From contig CAVTSA010000007.1 of NCBI GenBank assembly GCA_963737225.1, positions 62,001-126,000 on the forward strand: a stretch of 64,000 nt of DNA. The letters are read 5' to 3'. The stretch's first letter is position 1. Each line of letters begins with the position of its first letter. Shown in pieces: positions 16,991 to 25,780 of this stretch. Under the pieces are notes generated by a model that searched no databases, was not told the DNA's origin, and saw only the letters and a program-made list of their open reading frames with translations. The stretch comes from CAVTSA01 sp963737225 (GTDB lineage: Bacteria > Chloroflexota > Dormibacteria > Dormibacterales > Dormibacteraceae). Both the position numbers and the translations under genes were made by a program.

Positions 16991-17077
16991 CTGAGACTGT
17001 TTCGGTTCTACGGTCCCACGCAAGACCTCTTCGACCACAAATGGGCCCTCCCCGACATCGAACGGATCGCCGGCTAA
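16991..17077 (+). pseudogene. C-terminal remnant resembling a DUF1214 protein
   Basis: A 28-codon open stretch ending in TAA reads LRLFRFYGPTQDLFDHKW followed by LPDIERIAG. This resembles the conserved ending of DUF1214-type proteins as I remember them. No upstream coding part is visible between the VOC gene and this stretch, so it would be a decayed remnant. Low confidence because of its length. Confidence 0.3.
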
Positions 17078-17109
17078 CCCAACCCCTTCCTGATCCGTCG
17101 GTCGGCGGC

Positions 17110-17955
17110 TCACGCCTTCATCGCATCGGCGAGCATCCGGTGCCCTTGCTGCTCAAACGCTTCTTCCCCGACCTGATATGCCCAGGCTGCAGTCGCGATG
17201 GCTTCGCGAACCTGGCTGCGTCGCCAGGCCGCCTGCTCACGCGGATCTTCGCCGTACCCGGCCAGGAAGGCTGATTCAAGTTCAGGAACAGCCCGAAATT
17301 GCTGTGCGGTAAGGCGTCCGAAGTCTGTAAGGGCCGGCCGCAGGGCCGCTCTCCCGAAGTCGATCACGCTCAACGTGTTGTGGTGGACAAGCCAGTTGCG
17401 CGGTTGCCAATCCCCATGCGTGGGAACCAGCACGCTCACAGGCGTGGGCCAGACCTCGATGATCTCCCGCAGCCGCGCGGTGGTACACGCCGGAATCCGA
17501 TGCGGTCTGGCCAACCATCGCAAGGAGTTGGCATTGGCCTGCTCCTCGAACCGTGGGTCCTCGACGCTGAACTGCCCGTGAAACCTGGCGAGCAGGTCGC
17601 CAGCCTGTCGGTACACGTCGGGATTCCACTCATCACTGCTGCCCTCGACCAGCTTTCCTGGCAGGTAACGGGTCACCAGGAGCTTGGCGTCCTCGTCCGC
17701 ATGGACCAGTTGCGGCGCTCGTCCGAGGGAGGTCCACGGTCCGAGCCAGAGACGGTGGGCATGCAGTTCTCGCGCGAGATGGTGATCCTTCTCGTCGCCG
17801 GCCTTGGCAATATAGTGGGCGCCGTCCCGGGTCAACTCGAGCACGGTGGTTCCAACCAGCCCCCAGCTATGGTCGTCGAGGATGGTCGCCCCTGGAAACC
17901 AGTGCTCCAGCAACTCATGCTGCCGAACGGTGAGTTGCCCCGCCGCTGAGTTCAC
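17110..17955 (-). CDS. Aminoglycoside phosphotransferase (APH) family protein
   Basis: An APH/choline-kinase-fold phosphotransferase of about 281 residues. The catalytic loop is THGDWQPRNWL (the HGD...N Brenner-type motif) and the metal-binding motif follows as VIDFGRA; the N-lobe shows the ATP-anchoring region HYIAKAGDEKDHHLARE. The family phosphorylates aminoglycosides, homoserine, choline and many other small alcohols, so antibiotic resistance should not be assumed. I chose GTG 17955 because a TAGGAT -10 element lies 7 nt before it, fitting a leaderless start; a longer frame from 18045 has no support. Confidence 0.8.
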   Translation of the reverse strand: MNSAAGQLTVRQHELLEHWFPGATILDDHSWGLVGTTVLELTRDGAHYIAKAGDEKDHHLARELHAHRLWLGPWTSLGRAPQLVHADEDAKLLVTRYLPGKLVEGSSDEWNPDVYRQAGDLLARFHGQFSVEDPRFEEQANANSLRWLARPHRIPACTTARLREIIEVWPTPVSVLVPTHGDWQPRNWLVHHNTLSVIDFGRAALRPALTDFGRLTAQQFRAVPELESAFLAGYGEDPREQAAWRRSQVREAIATAAWAYQVGEEAFEQQGHRMLADAMKA

Positions 17956-17962
17956 GGCCCCT

Positions 17963-17968
17963 ATCCTA
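17963..17968 (-). promoter_or_regulatory. -10 element of the APH-family gene (leaderless type)
   Basis: Read on the minus strand, TAGGAT is followed by exactly 7 nt and then the GTG start at 17955. This TANNNT-N7-start spacing recurs at several genes in the window and predicts a leaderless transcript. Confidence 0.45.
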
Positions 17969-18165
17969 GAGGCGCGCCAGGTCGGCGACCTTCCCCTCCT
18001 TGCAGCACTCGTCGCCGTCCTGACGTGATGAATGCTCACCCCCATGACCTGGGGCGAGCCGGCAAACGCTGGATCGATTCACGGACCGGGGGTAGCTTCG
18101 GGCACGCGCCGACGTTTGACCACGCGTTCCCTCGCGATCGACCGGCCGGTGCCGGGTGACCGCCT

Positions 18166-18525
18166 TCAGAGAGGTCGAAAGCGGAGGGCTGACCAGACCT
18201 CGTCAACGGCCACCTGGCGGACGGGCTGCAGGGACGCGTCCGCGACCGCCGCGGCGAGTACGTCCCGGTTCAGGTCAGTACCCAGCTGGCCGCCCTTGGG
18301 GTAGGCGATCCAGGCCGGTCGATCCTGCGCGGCGGCGTCCAGCGCCGGCTTCGCGGCCGTCGTCAGTTCCGCGTGCCGGCGAACGAATGCGATGACGACG
18401 TCGGCCGTGGCGGGATCGTCCACGAACTCCACCCCGGCCAACAGTCCCTTCGGGACCGGCTGGTCGCCGCCCACCGCCGCCACCCTCTGCCCCGGCTTGA
18501 TTTGCAGCTTTTCAGCAATGTTCAT
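18166..18525 (-). CDS. DUF3052-like hypothetical protein
   Basis: About 119 residues from ATG 18525. The segments LQIKPGQRVAAVGGD, ADVVIAFVRRHAEL, AWIAYPKGGQLGTDLNRD and the ending VRQVAVDEVWSALRFRPL are characteristic of a widespread small actinobacterial-type family that I associate with DUF3052; the function is unknown. An in-frame start at 18567 would add 14 residues. It stands alone on the minus strand, downstream of the methyltransferase gene. Confidence 0.65.
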   Translation of the reverse strand: MNIAEKLQIKPGQRVAAVGGDQPVPKGLLAGVEFVDDPATADVVIAFVRRHAELTTAAKPALDAAAQDRPAWIAYPKGGQLGTDLNRDVLAAAVADASLQPVRQVAVDEVWSALRFRPL

Positions 18526-18563
18526 GGCCACAGTATGCGGTCCTGATCTCTCTCTCCGGGTGC

Positions 18564-18809
18564 TCATACTGGTAGATGAGAAAAACAGGCTTTCGACGCG
18601 CGCTCGCGGAGCTCCACCAGCCCTTGCCTTCCAAGCGTTATCTCTTTTGGTTCTTGACAGAGGTTATGTAGAGGTTGGTCTCTGCCATGATCTCTCCCAA
18701 GGCGCAGAACACGTGCGAGAGAACAGTAGCCGGTCTCCGCGAGATCCCCGTCGTAGAGCGCCTGCGCCGCCACACTCGTCGGCGGCTTCTCGAGAAAGCC
18801 GGCAGTCAT
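18564..18809 (-). pseudogene. Carboxymuconolactone decarboxylase-like N-terminal fragment
   Basis: Starts at ATG 18809 with an ATGA overlap on the methyltransferase stop. The beginning, FLEKPPTSVAAQALYDGDLAE followed by TGY, resembles the N-terminus of carboxymuconolactone decarboxylase/AhpD-like proteins. After TGY the family likeness stops, and the frame ends after 81 codons without the CxxC active-site region; the +1 frame reads HVFCALGEIMAETNLYI, which fits slightly better before it too stops. Best read as a truncated, possibly frameshifted gene once translationally coupled to its neighbour. Confidence 0.4.
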
Positions 18810-19639
18810 CGTTCGTCGTCCTCAGGCTTGCGGGCCAGATATGCCACGACGTCGAGCTCGGCTCGCAGCGGGAGCCCGTCCCGGAGGTGCTCTCGGGCCT
18901 GGCCCACGGCCGCGTCGTGGAATGCTTCTTCGCCGACGTTCTGTATCGCCTCGTAGGCCGGACCGCTGGAGGCCAGCGCTCGAGCGTAGAGCTCCGGATC
19001 GGCGAACTCCCAGGCGAACGGGACCTGTGTGCGCCGCACGTCGACGAAGCCGCATGCTCCCAGCAGGGTCTCGCCGGCTCCGGGCCGGCCGAGGGACACC
19101 ATCGCAGCCTGGTTGTCGACCTTCGCTTCCGCCGCGAGCCGGAAAGGTGCCAGCGCCCACACACCAGGCGAGATCTTCAGGTGGCCCCAGACCGTGAGGC
19201 CGACGCGCCCCCCGGTTCGGAGGACCCGGTTGATCTCGCGTACCGCGTCGGGCGTGGTCCCCCAGATGCCACGGAAGCTGGTGACCACGTCGAACGCGCC
19301 GTCGCTCCAGGGCAGATCGTGCATGTCTCCGACGCGGACGTCGCTTTCGGGATTGCGGAACCGGGCGACGTCGATAAGGCGCACGGATGCATCGATCCCG
19401 GCGCACCACGCCCCGCGAAGGCGCGCGAGCTCGATCGCCAACCCCGAGCCGCAGGCCACGTCGAGCAGCCGGTCGCCGGCGTCGATCCGAAGGAGGTGGT
19501 GGAGCGCCACATACTCGCGGCAGTTCGCCGGCTCGCTCAGCGTCGAGAAGTCCACCGCCCGGCGCCCCCAGCCCTCGTCGACTAGGGTCCAGGCGTTCGG
19601 ATCCCGATCCGGCTTCGACGTCCGTCCTTCTCGTTTCAT
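18806..19639 (-). CDS. SAM-dependent class I methyltransferase
   Basis: A 277-residue methyltransferase of the UbiE/Methyltransf_11 type. Motif I is LLDVACGSGLAIELA, the acidic ribose-binding residue follows in AGIDASVRLIDVA, and VGDMHDLPWSDGAFDVVTS forms motifs II and III; VLRTGGRVGLTVW is the typical motif after it. The substrate is unknown. The ATG at 19639 begins the polar stretch before the domain; the frame continues upstream without family likeness. It is divergent from the proline iminopeptidase gene 159 bp away, and its stop overlaps the start of a degenerate carboxymuconolactone decarboxylase-like frame. Confidence 0.83.
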   Translation of the reverse strand: MKREGRTSKPDRDPNAWTLVDEGWGRRAVDFSTLSEPANCREYVALHHLLRIDAGDRLLDVACGSGLAIELARLRGAWCAGIDASVRLIDVARFRNPESDVRVGDMHDLPWSDGAFDVVTSFRGIWGTTPDAVREINRVLRTGGRVGLTVWGHLKISPGVWALAPFRLAAEAKVDNQAAMVSLGRPGAGETLLGACGFVDVRRTQVPFAWEFADPELYARALASSGPAYEAIQNVGEEAFHDAAVGQAREHLRDGLPLRAELDVVAYLARKPEDDER

Positions 19640-19798
19640 CTTGTCGTCGGCCCCCTGTTCATGGTGACGGCCTGGCGCTCCCAATGCCGCGAAGAGTGCT
19701 GCAAGCAGCGCGGAGACGGCAGCGCACGACGTAGACGCACTCACCTCACGAACCATCGATTCAGGCCCCGCGCGTTGGGCCGCCAGATCGCTACGCGC

Positions 19799-20776
19799 AT
19801 GATTCATCACATGGACCACAGCGACCTCGCCGGCTACCTCACCCTGCGGGATCCGCTGGACCGGCTGTCCGGTGGGTCGCGTCAGATCCCGGTGACGACG
19901 CCGGCGGGGAACTTCCACGTCTGGACCAAGCGGATCGGCAATCACCAGGACCTGCGAGTCCTGGTCTTGCATGGCGGGCCGGGTTCCACGCATGAGTATC
20001 TGGAGGCGTTCGACAGCTATCTGCCCCGCGCCGGGATCGAATACGTCTATTACGACCAACTCGGGTCCGGGCGTAGTGACCAGCCTCAGGAGGACTCGTT
20101 GTGGGACCTCGATCGATACGTCGACGAGGTCGAACAAGTCCGAACCGCTTTGGGTCTGACCCGCGAGAACTTCGTGCTCTACGGACAGTCGTGGGGAGGC
20201 ATCCTGGCGATCGAGTACGCGCTGCATCATCAGCGAAACCTGCGTGGGCTGGTGATCTCCAACATGATGGCGAGCGCGCCGGCCTACAACGCCTACGCGC
20301 GCGAGGTGTTGATGCCACCGATGGACCAGCAGGCGCTCGCCGAGATCCAGGCACTGGAGGCAGCGGGTGACACCGCAAACCCGCGGTTCCAGGAGCTCCT
20401 GATGGAACAGCACTACGTCCACCACGTGCTGAGGATGCCCGTCGAAGCGTGGCCGGACCCGGTGCTGCGTGGGTTCTCTCACATCAACCCGGCGATCTAC
20501 GTCCGCATGCAGGGCCCCAGCGAACTCGGCATCGCGGCGGACGCGACCCTGGCGTCCTGGGATCGATTTGACGACCTGGCCCGGATCGAGGTGCCGGCGC
20601 TGGTCATCGGCGCCCAGCACGACACCATGGATCCCCGGCATCTTCAGGCGATGGCCCATCGATTGCCCCGCGGCGAGTACCTGCACTGTCCCGACGGCAG
20701 CCACCTCGCCATGTACGACGACGCCGAGGTCTACTTCGGGGGCCTGATCGATTTCCTGCAGCGACTCCCCGCCTGA
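19799..20776 (+). CDS. pip: Proline iminopeptidase-type alpha/beta hydrolase
   Basis: A 325-residue serine hydrolase of the peptidase S33 family, cleaving N-terminal proline from peptides or hydrolysing proline amides. It has the oxyanion motif HGGPGS (58-63), the nucleophile elbow GQSWGG with Ser121, the late acid in QHDTMDPRH and the catalytic His in PDGSHLAMYDD. HGGPGS together with GQSWGG is typical of this subfamily. The ATG at 19799 is the first good start before the domain; a second in-frame ATG (M5) follows and no ribosome-binding site is obvious. Transcribed away from the methyltransferase. Confidence 0.85.
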   Translation: MIHHMDHSDLAGYLTLRDPLDRLSGGSRQIPVTTPAGNFHVWTKRIGNHQDLRVLVLHGGPGSTHEYLEAFDSYLPRAGIEYVYYDQLGSGRSDQPQEDSLWDLDRYVDEVEQVRTALGLTRENFVLYGQSWGGILAIEYALHHQRNLRGLVISNMMASAPAYNAYAREVLMPPMDQQALAEIQALEAAGDTANPRFQELLMEQHYVHHVLRMPVEAWPDPVLRGFSHINPAIYVRMQGPSELGIAADATLASWDRFDDLARIEVPALVIGAQHDTMDPRHLQAMAHRLPRGEYLHCPDGSHLAMYDDAEVYFGGLIDFLQRLPA

Positions 20777-20922
20777 CGAAGGCCGGCCGATGGTGGCCAT
20801 CGCCGGCCCGAGGCACGCACCAGTGACCTCGCGGCGGAGTCACGGCGGCAGAACCCGGCCACCGGTTAGTGTTCGATCGAGGGGCCGGACGCCGCTGCCG
20901 GCATTCACGCAGGAGGGAGTAC

Positions 20923-21741
20923 ATGCGCATCCAGGTCACGCCCGAGGAGTACGAGGCCCACCGGCTCGACGCTGAGCATCTGGCCCAAGCCGTCGCGGCA
21001 ATCGCTGACGACGGCTACGTCATCCTCGGCGGCGCGGTCGGTACCTCGACGCTTGACGCAATCAAGCCCAAGCTCGTCGAAGACACAGACGAGCTCCGGC
21101 GCCGCGGACGGTGGGGCGGCGCCGGCCACCGGCCGGGACACCTCCAGCAGGCGATGCCTCGAAGCCGCGAGCACATCTACGCCGACATCGTCACCAATCC
21201 GCTGATCATCCAGGTCACCGAGGCTGTGCTCGGCGAGGGCGTGCACAACCACTTCTACAACGGAAACACCAATCTCCCGGGCAGCCAGGCGCAGCCTCTG
21301 CACCGCGACAGTGGGCACCTGTGGCCCGATGTCATTCATCCCACGACGTCGATCGTCATCAACATCTCACCGGTCGATGTCGATGAGACCAACGGCGCCA
21401 CCGAGATCTGGCCCGGCACCCACCAGGTGGCCGGTCCGGTGATGGTGCCCGAGGACGAAGAGAACGCGCGCCGGGAGGTCGTCCCGCCGGTGCGCGCGAG
21501 CAGCCGGAAGGGTGACGCCGTGCTGCGTGACGTCAGACTCTGGCATCGTGGCGTCCCCAACCACGGGACGGAGCCCCGGCACATGATCGGCATGGTCCAC
21601 AGCCGGTGGTTCTACGTGCGCGGCACCACGATCGCCGTCACCAAGGACGCGGAGCACTCGTTCGACGATGAGGTGCTCACGACGCGGGTCGCGATCGTCC
21701 CCGACGACTACGACTACCTGTCCGAGCTCATCAGGGCGTGA
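20923..21741 (+). CDS. Phytanoyl-CoA dioxygenase (PhyH) family oxygenase
   Basis: A 272-residue Fe(II)/2-oxoglutarate-dependent oxygenase with the facial triad visible as HRD (about 127-129) and the distal His in RLWHRGVPNHG (about 203), and the 2-oxoglutarate-binding Arg in the region NHGTEPRHMIG. The IWPGTHQ segment is typical of PhyH proteins. These enzymes hydroxylate diverse lipids and secondary metabolites; the substrate is unknown. The ATG at 20923 has a strong AGGAGGGA ribosome-binding site. Its last codons overlap the end of the convergent glycoside-hydrolase-like gene. Confidence 0.85.
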   Translation: MRIQVTPEEYEAHRLDAEHLAQAVAAIADDGYVILGGAVGTSTLDAIKPKLVEDTDELRRRGRWGGAGHRPGHLQQAMPRSREHIYADIVTNPLIIQVTEAVLGEGVHNHFYNGNTNLPGSQAQPLHRDSGHLWPDVIHPTTSIVINISPVDVDETNGATEIWPGTHQVAGPVMVPEDEENARREVVPPVRASSRKGDAVLRDVRLWHRGVPNHGTEPRHMIGMVHSRWFYVRGTTIAVTKDAEHSFDDEVLTTRVAIVPDDYDYLSELIRA

Positions 21742-22927
21742 GGCCGGCGCTCTCCAGGAGGACGCGCTCGAACGCACCCAGGTAGCTGCGGTCCCCGCTC
21801 TGCGCGCGGAGGACCCAGTACTCGGCCCCCCAGAAGAGGTACGCCCCGAGATCGGCGTCCGCGGCACGGGCCGCACCCAGCGTGTCGTTGTAGACGCGAA
21901 TCAGGTCGGCCGGGCCGCAGCTGGCCATCGTCCTCCGACCCGGATCGGGGGGTACGGTCACCGCCTCCCAGGGTTCGGCCTGGCCCTCCGACAGCCAGAT
22001 CCGGCGGCCGCCGGCGGCCGCCCACGCCAGCAGGTCCGACAGGCGTCGGGGTCGGAGCGGGCTCTGTCTCGCGTCCAGGTACGCGGTGAAGGGGCCGACA
22101 GCCGCCACCGCGTGCCGCGGGTAGTAGTCGATCCCGACCACGTCGGCCAGCCGCTGGGCCACATCGAGCGAGTCCCCCTGGTCGCGTGTCCGCCACCACT
22201 GGAAGAGGCGTACCGCCTGCGAGGTGGGGAGGAAGCCGTTGAGCAGGATCGGGCGGTCGGGGTCGGCAGCGCGCACCGCGGCCACCTCGCCCTGCACGAA
22301 GGACTCGGCGAGACGCCACGAGTGCTCGTTGCCGAGCGGGTCGACAGCCTCGTGCTCCACCTGCCAGGCGACGATCTCGCTGTGGCCCCGGTACCGCTCC
22401 ACCAGACGGTGCAGCAGCTCCTCGGCCGCGGCGAGGAGGTCGGGATGTGACCGCCGGCTGACCAGCGAGCCCTCGGGCAGCGGGGCGGGAAGGCGGTGCG
22501 ACGGGACGAAGAACTCGGGATACCCGAAATTCTTGACGGCGCCCAATCCCAGGACGACCTGCTTCCCCGCCCGTTCCGCCGCTTCCAGCATCCGGTCCAA
22601 GGGGTCGGTCGCCAGGACGCCCGGACGTGGCTCCACCCGGTCCCAGTAGGCGGCGAGGCGAACGAGCGGATAGGGATAGCTGAGCAGCCGCTCGAGCGTG
22701 GGCATCGGCTCCAGTCCGAGCGCCTCCGCCTGCAGTGGCCGGAAGCTGATCCCGAGCGCTGTGCTCCCGCGCGGTTGGACCGTCATCTGCCGCCAGGTGT
22801 CGTCGAGAGGCCGTGAGGGTGCAGCCAGCCGGAGCTCGAGCGCGAACGGCAGCAGCGCCGCGGCGGCCATGGTGCCGGCGGCGGCGGCCGCCACGGCCGT
22901 GCCGCGACCCCGGGATGACCTAGACAT
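21731..22927 (-). CDS. Membrane-anchored or secreted glycoside hydrolase-like TIM-barrel protein
   Basis: About 398 residues. A hydrophobic segment near the N-terminus (VAAAAAGTMAAAALLPFALE) is a signal or anchor. The rest resembles clan GH-A retaining glycosidases: an early YPLVRLAAYWDRVEP segment (typical of the family's substrate-entry strand), the likely acid/base Glu in VAWQVEHEAVD and the likely nucleophile Glu in RIWLSEGQAEPW. The exact GH family is not clear. The ATG at 22927 overlaps the end of the PIG-L gene by 8 bp, showing translational coupling as the last gene of the minus-strand sugar operon. Confidence 0.65.
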   Translation of the reverse strand: MSRSSRGRGTAVAAAAAGTMAAAALLPFALELRLAAPSRPLDDTWRQMTVQPRGSTALGISFRPLQAEALGLEPMPTLERLLSYPYPLVRLAAYWDRVEPRPGVLATDPLDRMLEAAERAGKQVVLGLGAVKNFGYPEFFVPSHRLPAPLPEGSLVSRRSHPDLLAAAEELLHRLVERYRGHSEIVAWQVEHEAVDPLGNEHSWRLAESFVQGEVAAVRAADPDRPILLNGFLPTSQAVRLFQWWRTRDQGDSLDVAQRLADVVGIDYYPRHAVAAVGPFTAYLDARQSPLRPRRLSDLLAWAAAGGRRIWLSEGQAEPWEAVTVPPDPGRRTMASCGPADLIRVYNDTLGAARAADADLGAYLFWGAEYWVLRAQSGDRSYLGAFERVLLESAGLTP

Positions 22928-23723
22928 GCGCGAACAAGCTGCGTGCCCCGGCAACTCCGGCCGGGCCGCCCGCGATCACGTACCTTTCGACGCCGAACAC
23001 CAGGCGGCAGAGCGGCGGGATCCGGACCACCATCCCCATCCATCCACCCAGCTGGCTCCGATGGGCGAGGATGGCGGCTCGCTTGCGGGCCATGAAACCG
23101 CCCAGGACCGTGTAGCGCACGGTGGTTCTCGGCAGCCCGGGGGCGGAACCCTCGGCCAGGATCCAGGCGGAAGGGCGCAGGCCGAAGGCGAGCAGCCCGT
23201 GCACCAGGACCGCCGCGGCGCCGTGCGGGAACGCCACCATCGCGATCGTGGCCGGGGACCAGCCCTCAGACCGCAGCTGATCGACGGCCGCCATCGTCGC
23301 GTCGTGGGCGCGGACGTGATCGGGGTGCCCGTAGGTGCCGTCGGGGGTCGCCGTCACCACCACCTCCGGTCGCTCCTCCCGGAGCAGCTCCGCGATCGGC
23401 GCCGCCGCCTCCGCCAGCGGGACGGCACTGAACGCGCTCGCCGGCATCGCCGCCGAGCGTGGGCTCAGGCCCGAGTCCCTAAAGCCAAGGAACACCTGCC
23501 GGTCGACTCCCAGAAGCGCACAGGACCGCTGGAGCTCCCGGGTGCGAACCAGCGCCGGCGAGGTGGTGCCGTCCCGCCGCTCGTGCCGGGGCCCGGCCCC
23601 CTCTTCGCCGCGAGTGGCGGTGGCCAGCACCACCCGCCGGCCCCCGGCGTGCGCATGCAGGATCAACCCCCCGGTGAGGATCGCCTCGTCATCGGGGTGG
23701 GGGTGAACCAGCAGGATCGTCAT
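22920..23723 (-). CDS. PIG-L/LmbE-family N-acetylglucosamine deacetylase
   Basis: A 267-residue zinc hydrolase of the PIG-L family, which removes acetyl groups from GlcNAc-containing substrates (mycothiol/bacillithiol precursors, GPI-like glycans, teicoplanin-type compounds). The N-terminal zinc motif is HPHPDDE (7-13) and the second is YGHPDHVRAHDA. Length fits the family. It shares an ATGA overlap with the upstream cupin gene and overlaps the downstream glycosidase-like gene, so all three are coupled. The sugar-rich context favours a glycan or glycoconjugate substrate. Confidence 0.85.
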   Translation of the reverse strand: MTILLVHPHPDDEAILTGGLILHAHAGGRRVVLATATRGEEGAGPRHERRDGTTSPALVRTRELQRSCALLGVDRQVFLGFRDSGLSPRSAAMPASAFSAVPLAEAAAPIAELLREERPEVVVTATPDGTYGHPDHVRAHDATMAAVDQLRSEGWSPATIAMVAFPHGAAAVLVHGLLAFGLRPSAWILAEGSAPGLPRTTVRYTVLGGFMARKRAAILAHRSQLGGWMGMVVRIPPLCRLVFGVERYVIAGGPAGVAGARSLFAHV

Positions 23724-24253
23724 CCGGCGTGCCGGGCCCCGCCCGGGGAAAGCGCGGCCAGGGCCAGGACCGGCCGCACCAGCCAGCGGGGCAGGAGGGG
23801 GACCGCCACCTCCGCCTCGAAGGTGCGCAGGAAGCGGGCCAGGGCCCCCGGCGCCGGGAGGCGCAGCCAGAGCAGACGCAGCTCGCGGAGCTGCCCGCTC
23901 TCCCAGAAGAGCTCCTGCATGCGCAGTGCGGGACGGACCTCGACCAGAGCGTGGGCTTCTTCGCGGCCGTGGTTCCGAAACCAGTGCGGGGTCCCGGGCG
24001 GCACCGTCACGCTCTGGTTCGCCACGGCGTTCAGGACTCGCCGGCCGACCCGGAATCGCAGCTCGCCGCTGATCACGGTGAAGCGTTCGGTCTGGGCGGG
24101 GTGGGTATGGCCGGAGGGCACCTTGGCCCCCGGCGGGAGGTAGAGATCGAACGCCAGGAGCTCACCGTGCGTGTCCTCCGCCGTCTGGCGCACGACGATG
24201 CGCTCCCCCGACATCGGGTTGGCGATCTCTCTCGGTACGCGCGTCGACTCCAT
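23720..24253 (-). CDS. Cupin-domain protein
   Basis: A 177-residue protein with a single conserved-barrel (cupin) domain. Motif 1 is GHTHPAQTERFTVISGE and motif 2 VTVPPGTPHWFRN, each with metal-binding histidines. A C-terminal helical extension (about residues 115-177) of unknown role contains LRELRLLWLRLPAPGALARF. ATG start at 24253; an internal ATG (MSGERIVV) is an alternative. Its stop overlaps the PIG-L start (ATGA). Small single-domain cupins include sugar isomerases and binding proteins, so a sugar role is plausible in this operon. Confidence 0.8.
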   Translation of the reverse strand: MESTRVPREIANPMSGERIVVRQTAEDTHGELLAFDLYLPPGAKVPSGHTHPAQTERFTVISGELRFRVGRRVLNAVANQSVTVPPGTPHWFRNHGREEAHALVEVRPALRMQELFWESGQLRELRLLWLRLPAPGALARFLRTFEAEVAVPLLPRWLVRPVLALAALSPGGARHAG

Positions 24254-24378
24254 CAGCTCAAGGCTCCCGTACCGTGGCCTCGCCCGGCGTCCGCCGCCGC
24301 GCGGATTCTCCGGCTACGCGGGCGCGAGGACAGCGTACGCGAGAGCACGTAGGTCGGGACCGCCTGGGGTCTCCGGCC

Positions 24379-24843
24379 TCATCCCCGCGCGGGCAGCGGA
24401 CCGTCCCACGACCACCGCGGAAGGTCCAGGCCCGCGGGCACCTCGTCGGGCGAGCGAGGGTACCGGGCGAGGTCCGCGGTCGCCCAGCGGAACCAGTCCG
24501 CGAGCGCGGCGCGCAGCCGCTCGTCGGCGGGCAGGCCGGCGTCGTCCATCGCCAGGGCGAAGCAGTCCTGCGCCCGCGCGTCCATCTCCTGGTGCTCCCC
24601 ATTGCCCGAATGCAGACGCATCACGTGGCTCTGGTCGCCCAGGGCTTCGGTGTAAGCGGACGGCCCACCCAGCGCCTCGGCCCAGTAGGCCGCCAGACGT
24701 GCTTCGTGGTCAGGGTGCAGCCCCGGATGTGAGAAGGCATGGCTGACCACGGGATCGGCGACGCAGCGACGGTGCCACGCGTGAGCCAGGGCATCGATGG
24801 CGGGCTTGCCGCCCGCCGCCTCGTACAGGGTGAGGTCGGTCAC
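24379..24843 (-). CDS. Truncated haemoglobin (group II-like)
   Basis: About 154 residues starting at GTG 24843, 14 nt after the aldose 1-epimerase stop. The sequence opens TLYEAAGGKPAIDALAHAWH, the A-B helix pattern of group II truncated globins, and contains a haem-region helix with HVMRLHSGNGEHQEM, where a proximal His is expected. The DARYPRSPDEVP-like tail is common in actinobacterial members of this type. Truncated haemoglobins bind O2/NO or act as peroxidases; the presence of one inside a sugar operon is unusual and its role there is unknown. Confidence 0.72.
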   Translation of the reverse strand: MTDLTLYEAAGGKPAIDALAHAWHRRCVADPVVSHAFSHPGLHPDHEARLAAYWAEALGGPSAYTEALGDQSHVMRLHSGNGEHQEMDARAQDCFALAMDDAGLPADERLRAALADWFRWATADLARYPRSPDEVPAGLDLPRWSWDGPLPARG

Positions 24844-24857
24844 GATCCTGACCCGCG

Positions 24858-25769
24858 CTACTCCAGCGCCAGTCCCCACTGGCCCTCGAACCGGCCGCCG
24901 GGCTCCAGGCGAAGCAGGCCGGTCCCGCTGCGAAAGGCGTCCGCCGGGCAGGTCATCGGCTCGACCGCCAGGCTGCGACGCCGGAGGGCGGGGTCCAGGG
25001 TGTCGCCGGTGAACACCTGGAGAAACCCGAATGCCTCGTCGCACCAGAGCACCACGGTCCGCCCGTCGGCGCCCTGCAGTCTCGCGCGGGCTCTGCCGTC
25101 GGGATCGCGATCGAGGTCGGTGAAGCAGCCGTCGAGGACCTCGGCGCCGATCTCCCGGGGCGCCAGGAAGTCCTCGGTGGGACCCGCGACCGGGTGGGTC
25201 CCTCCGGTCGGCAGCATCCGCTGGTTCACCTCCAGCCTGGTGTGCACGGGCAGCTGCAGCCGCGCGGCGTCCACCCGCTCGCCGCCCGGGTACAGGTAGG
25301 GATGGAAACCGGCCCCGAAGGGCAGCGGCCCAGAGCCCAGGTTCTCGGCCTCGAGCGTCACCGTCAGACCCTCGGGGGACAGGCTGTAGGTCAGCGCCAG
25401 CCGGAGCAGGAACGGGTAACCGGGCTCCGGGTGCAGCAAGAGCACCAGGCGGGCCCGTTGCGACTCCTCCTCGACCACCCAGTTGCGCCAGCGCGTCAGC
25501 CCGTGGATGGCGTTCCCGAGCTCCGGTTCCGAGATCGGGGTCTGCTGGAGCTCGCCGTCGAAGTCGTAAGCCCCGCCATCCAGGCGGTTCGGCCAGGGGA
25601 GGAGCGGCTGACCGTGTGCGCCGGGCGCCATCTCGGTCTCCGGGTAGGCCTCGAGCAGAGGTCGACCTTCCCAGGCGTAGGCCCGAAGCCCGCCTCCCAC
25701 CTCGACGACGGTGACCTCCTGGTCGTGAGCCCGCAGAGTGACCTGGCGGCCGGACGAAGGGATTGGCAT
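24858..25769 (-). CDS. Aldose 1-epimerase (galactose mutarotase) family protein
   Basis: A 303-residue beta-sandwich mutarotase interconverting alpha- and beta-anomers of aldoses. Family hallmarks are PLLPWPNRLDGGAYDFDG, AIHGLTR (with the catalytic His region), FGAGFHPYLY and the conserved glutamate in LAVEPMTCP near the end. ATG at 25769; the gene begins 11 bp after the epimerase stop and is followed by the truncated globin. With the ROK kinase and epimerase it supports a role in hexose entry or rearrangement. Confidence 0.85.
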   Translation of the reverse strand: MPIPSSGRQVTLRAHDQEVTVVEVGGGLRAYAWEGRPLLEAYPETEMAPGAHGQPLLPWPNRLDGGAYDFDGELQQTPISEPELGNAIHGLTRWRNWVVEEESQRARLVLLLHPEPGYPFLLRLALTYSLSPEGLTVTLEAENLGSGPLPFGAGFHPYLYPGGERVDAARLQLPVHTRLEVNQRMLPTGGTHPVAGPTEDFLAPREIGAEVLDGCFTDLDRDPDGRARARLQGADGRTVVLWCDEAFGFLQVFTGDTLDPALRRRSLAVEPMTCPADAFRSGTGLLRLEPGGRFEGQWGLALE

Positions 25770-25780
25770 GGCGGGTCTCC

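Noticed and set aside
17110..17955. Calling the APH-family protein an antibiotic resistance gene
   Set aside because: The fold covers many small-molecule kinases and no substrate-specific residues are recognisable, so resistance is not supported.
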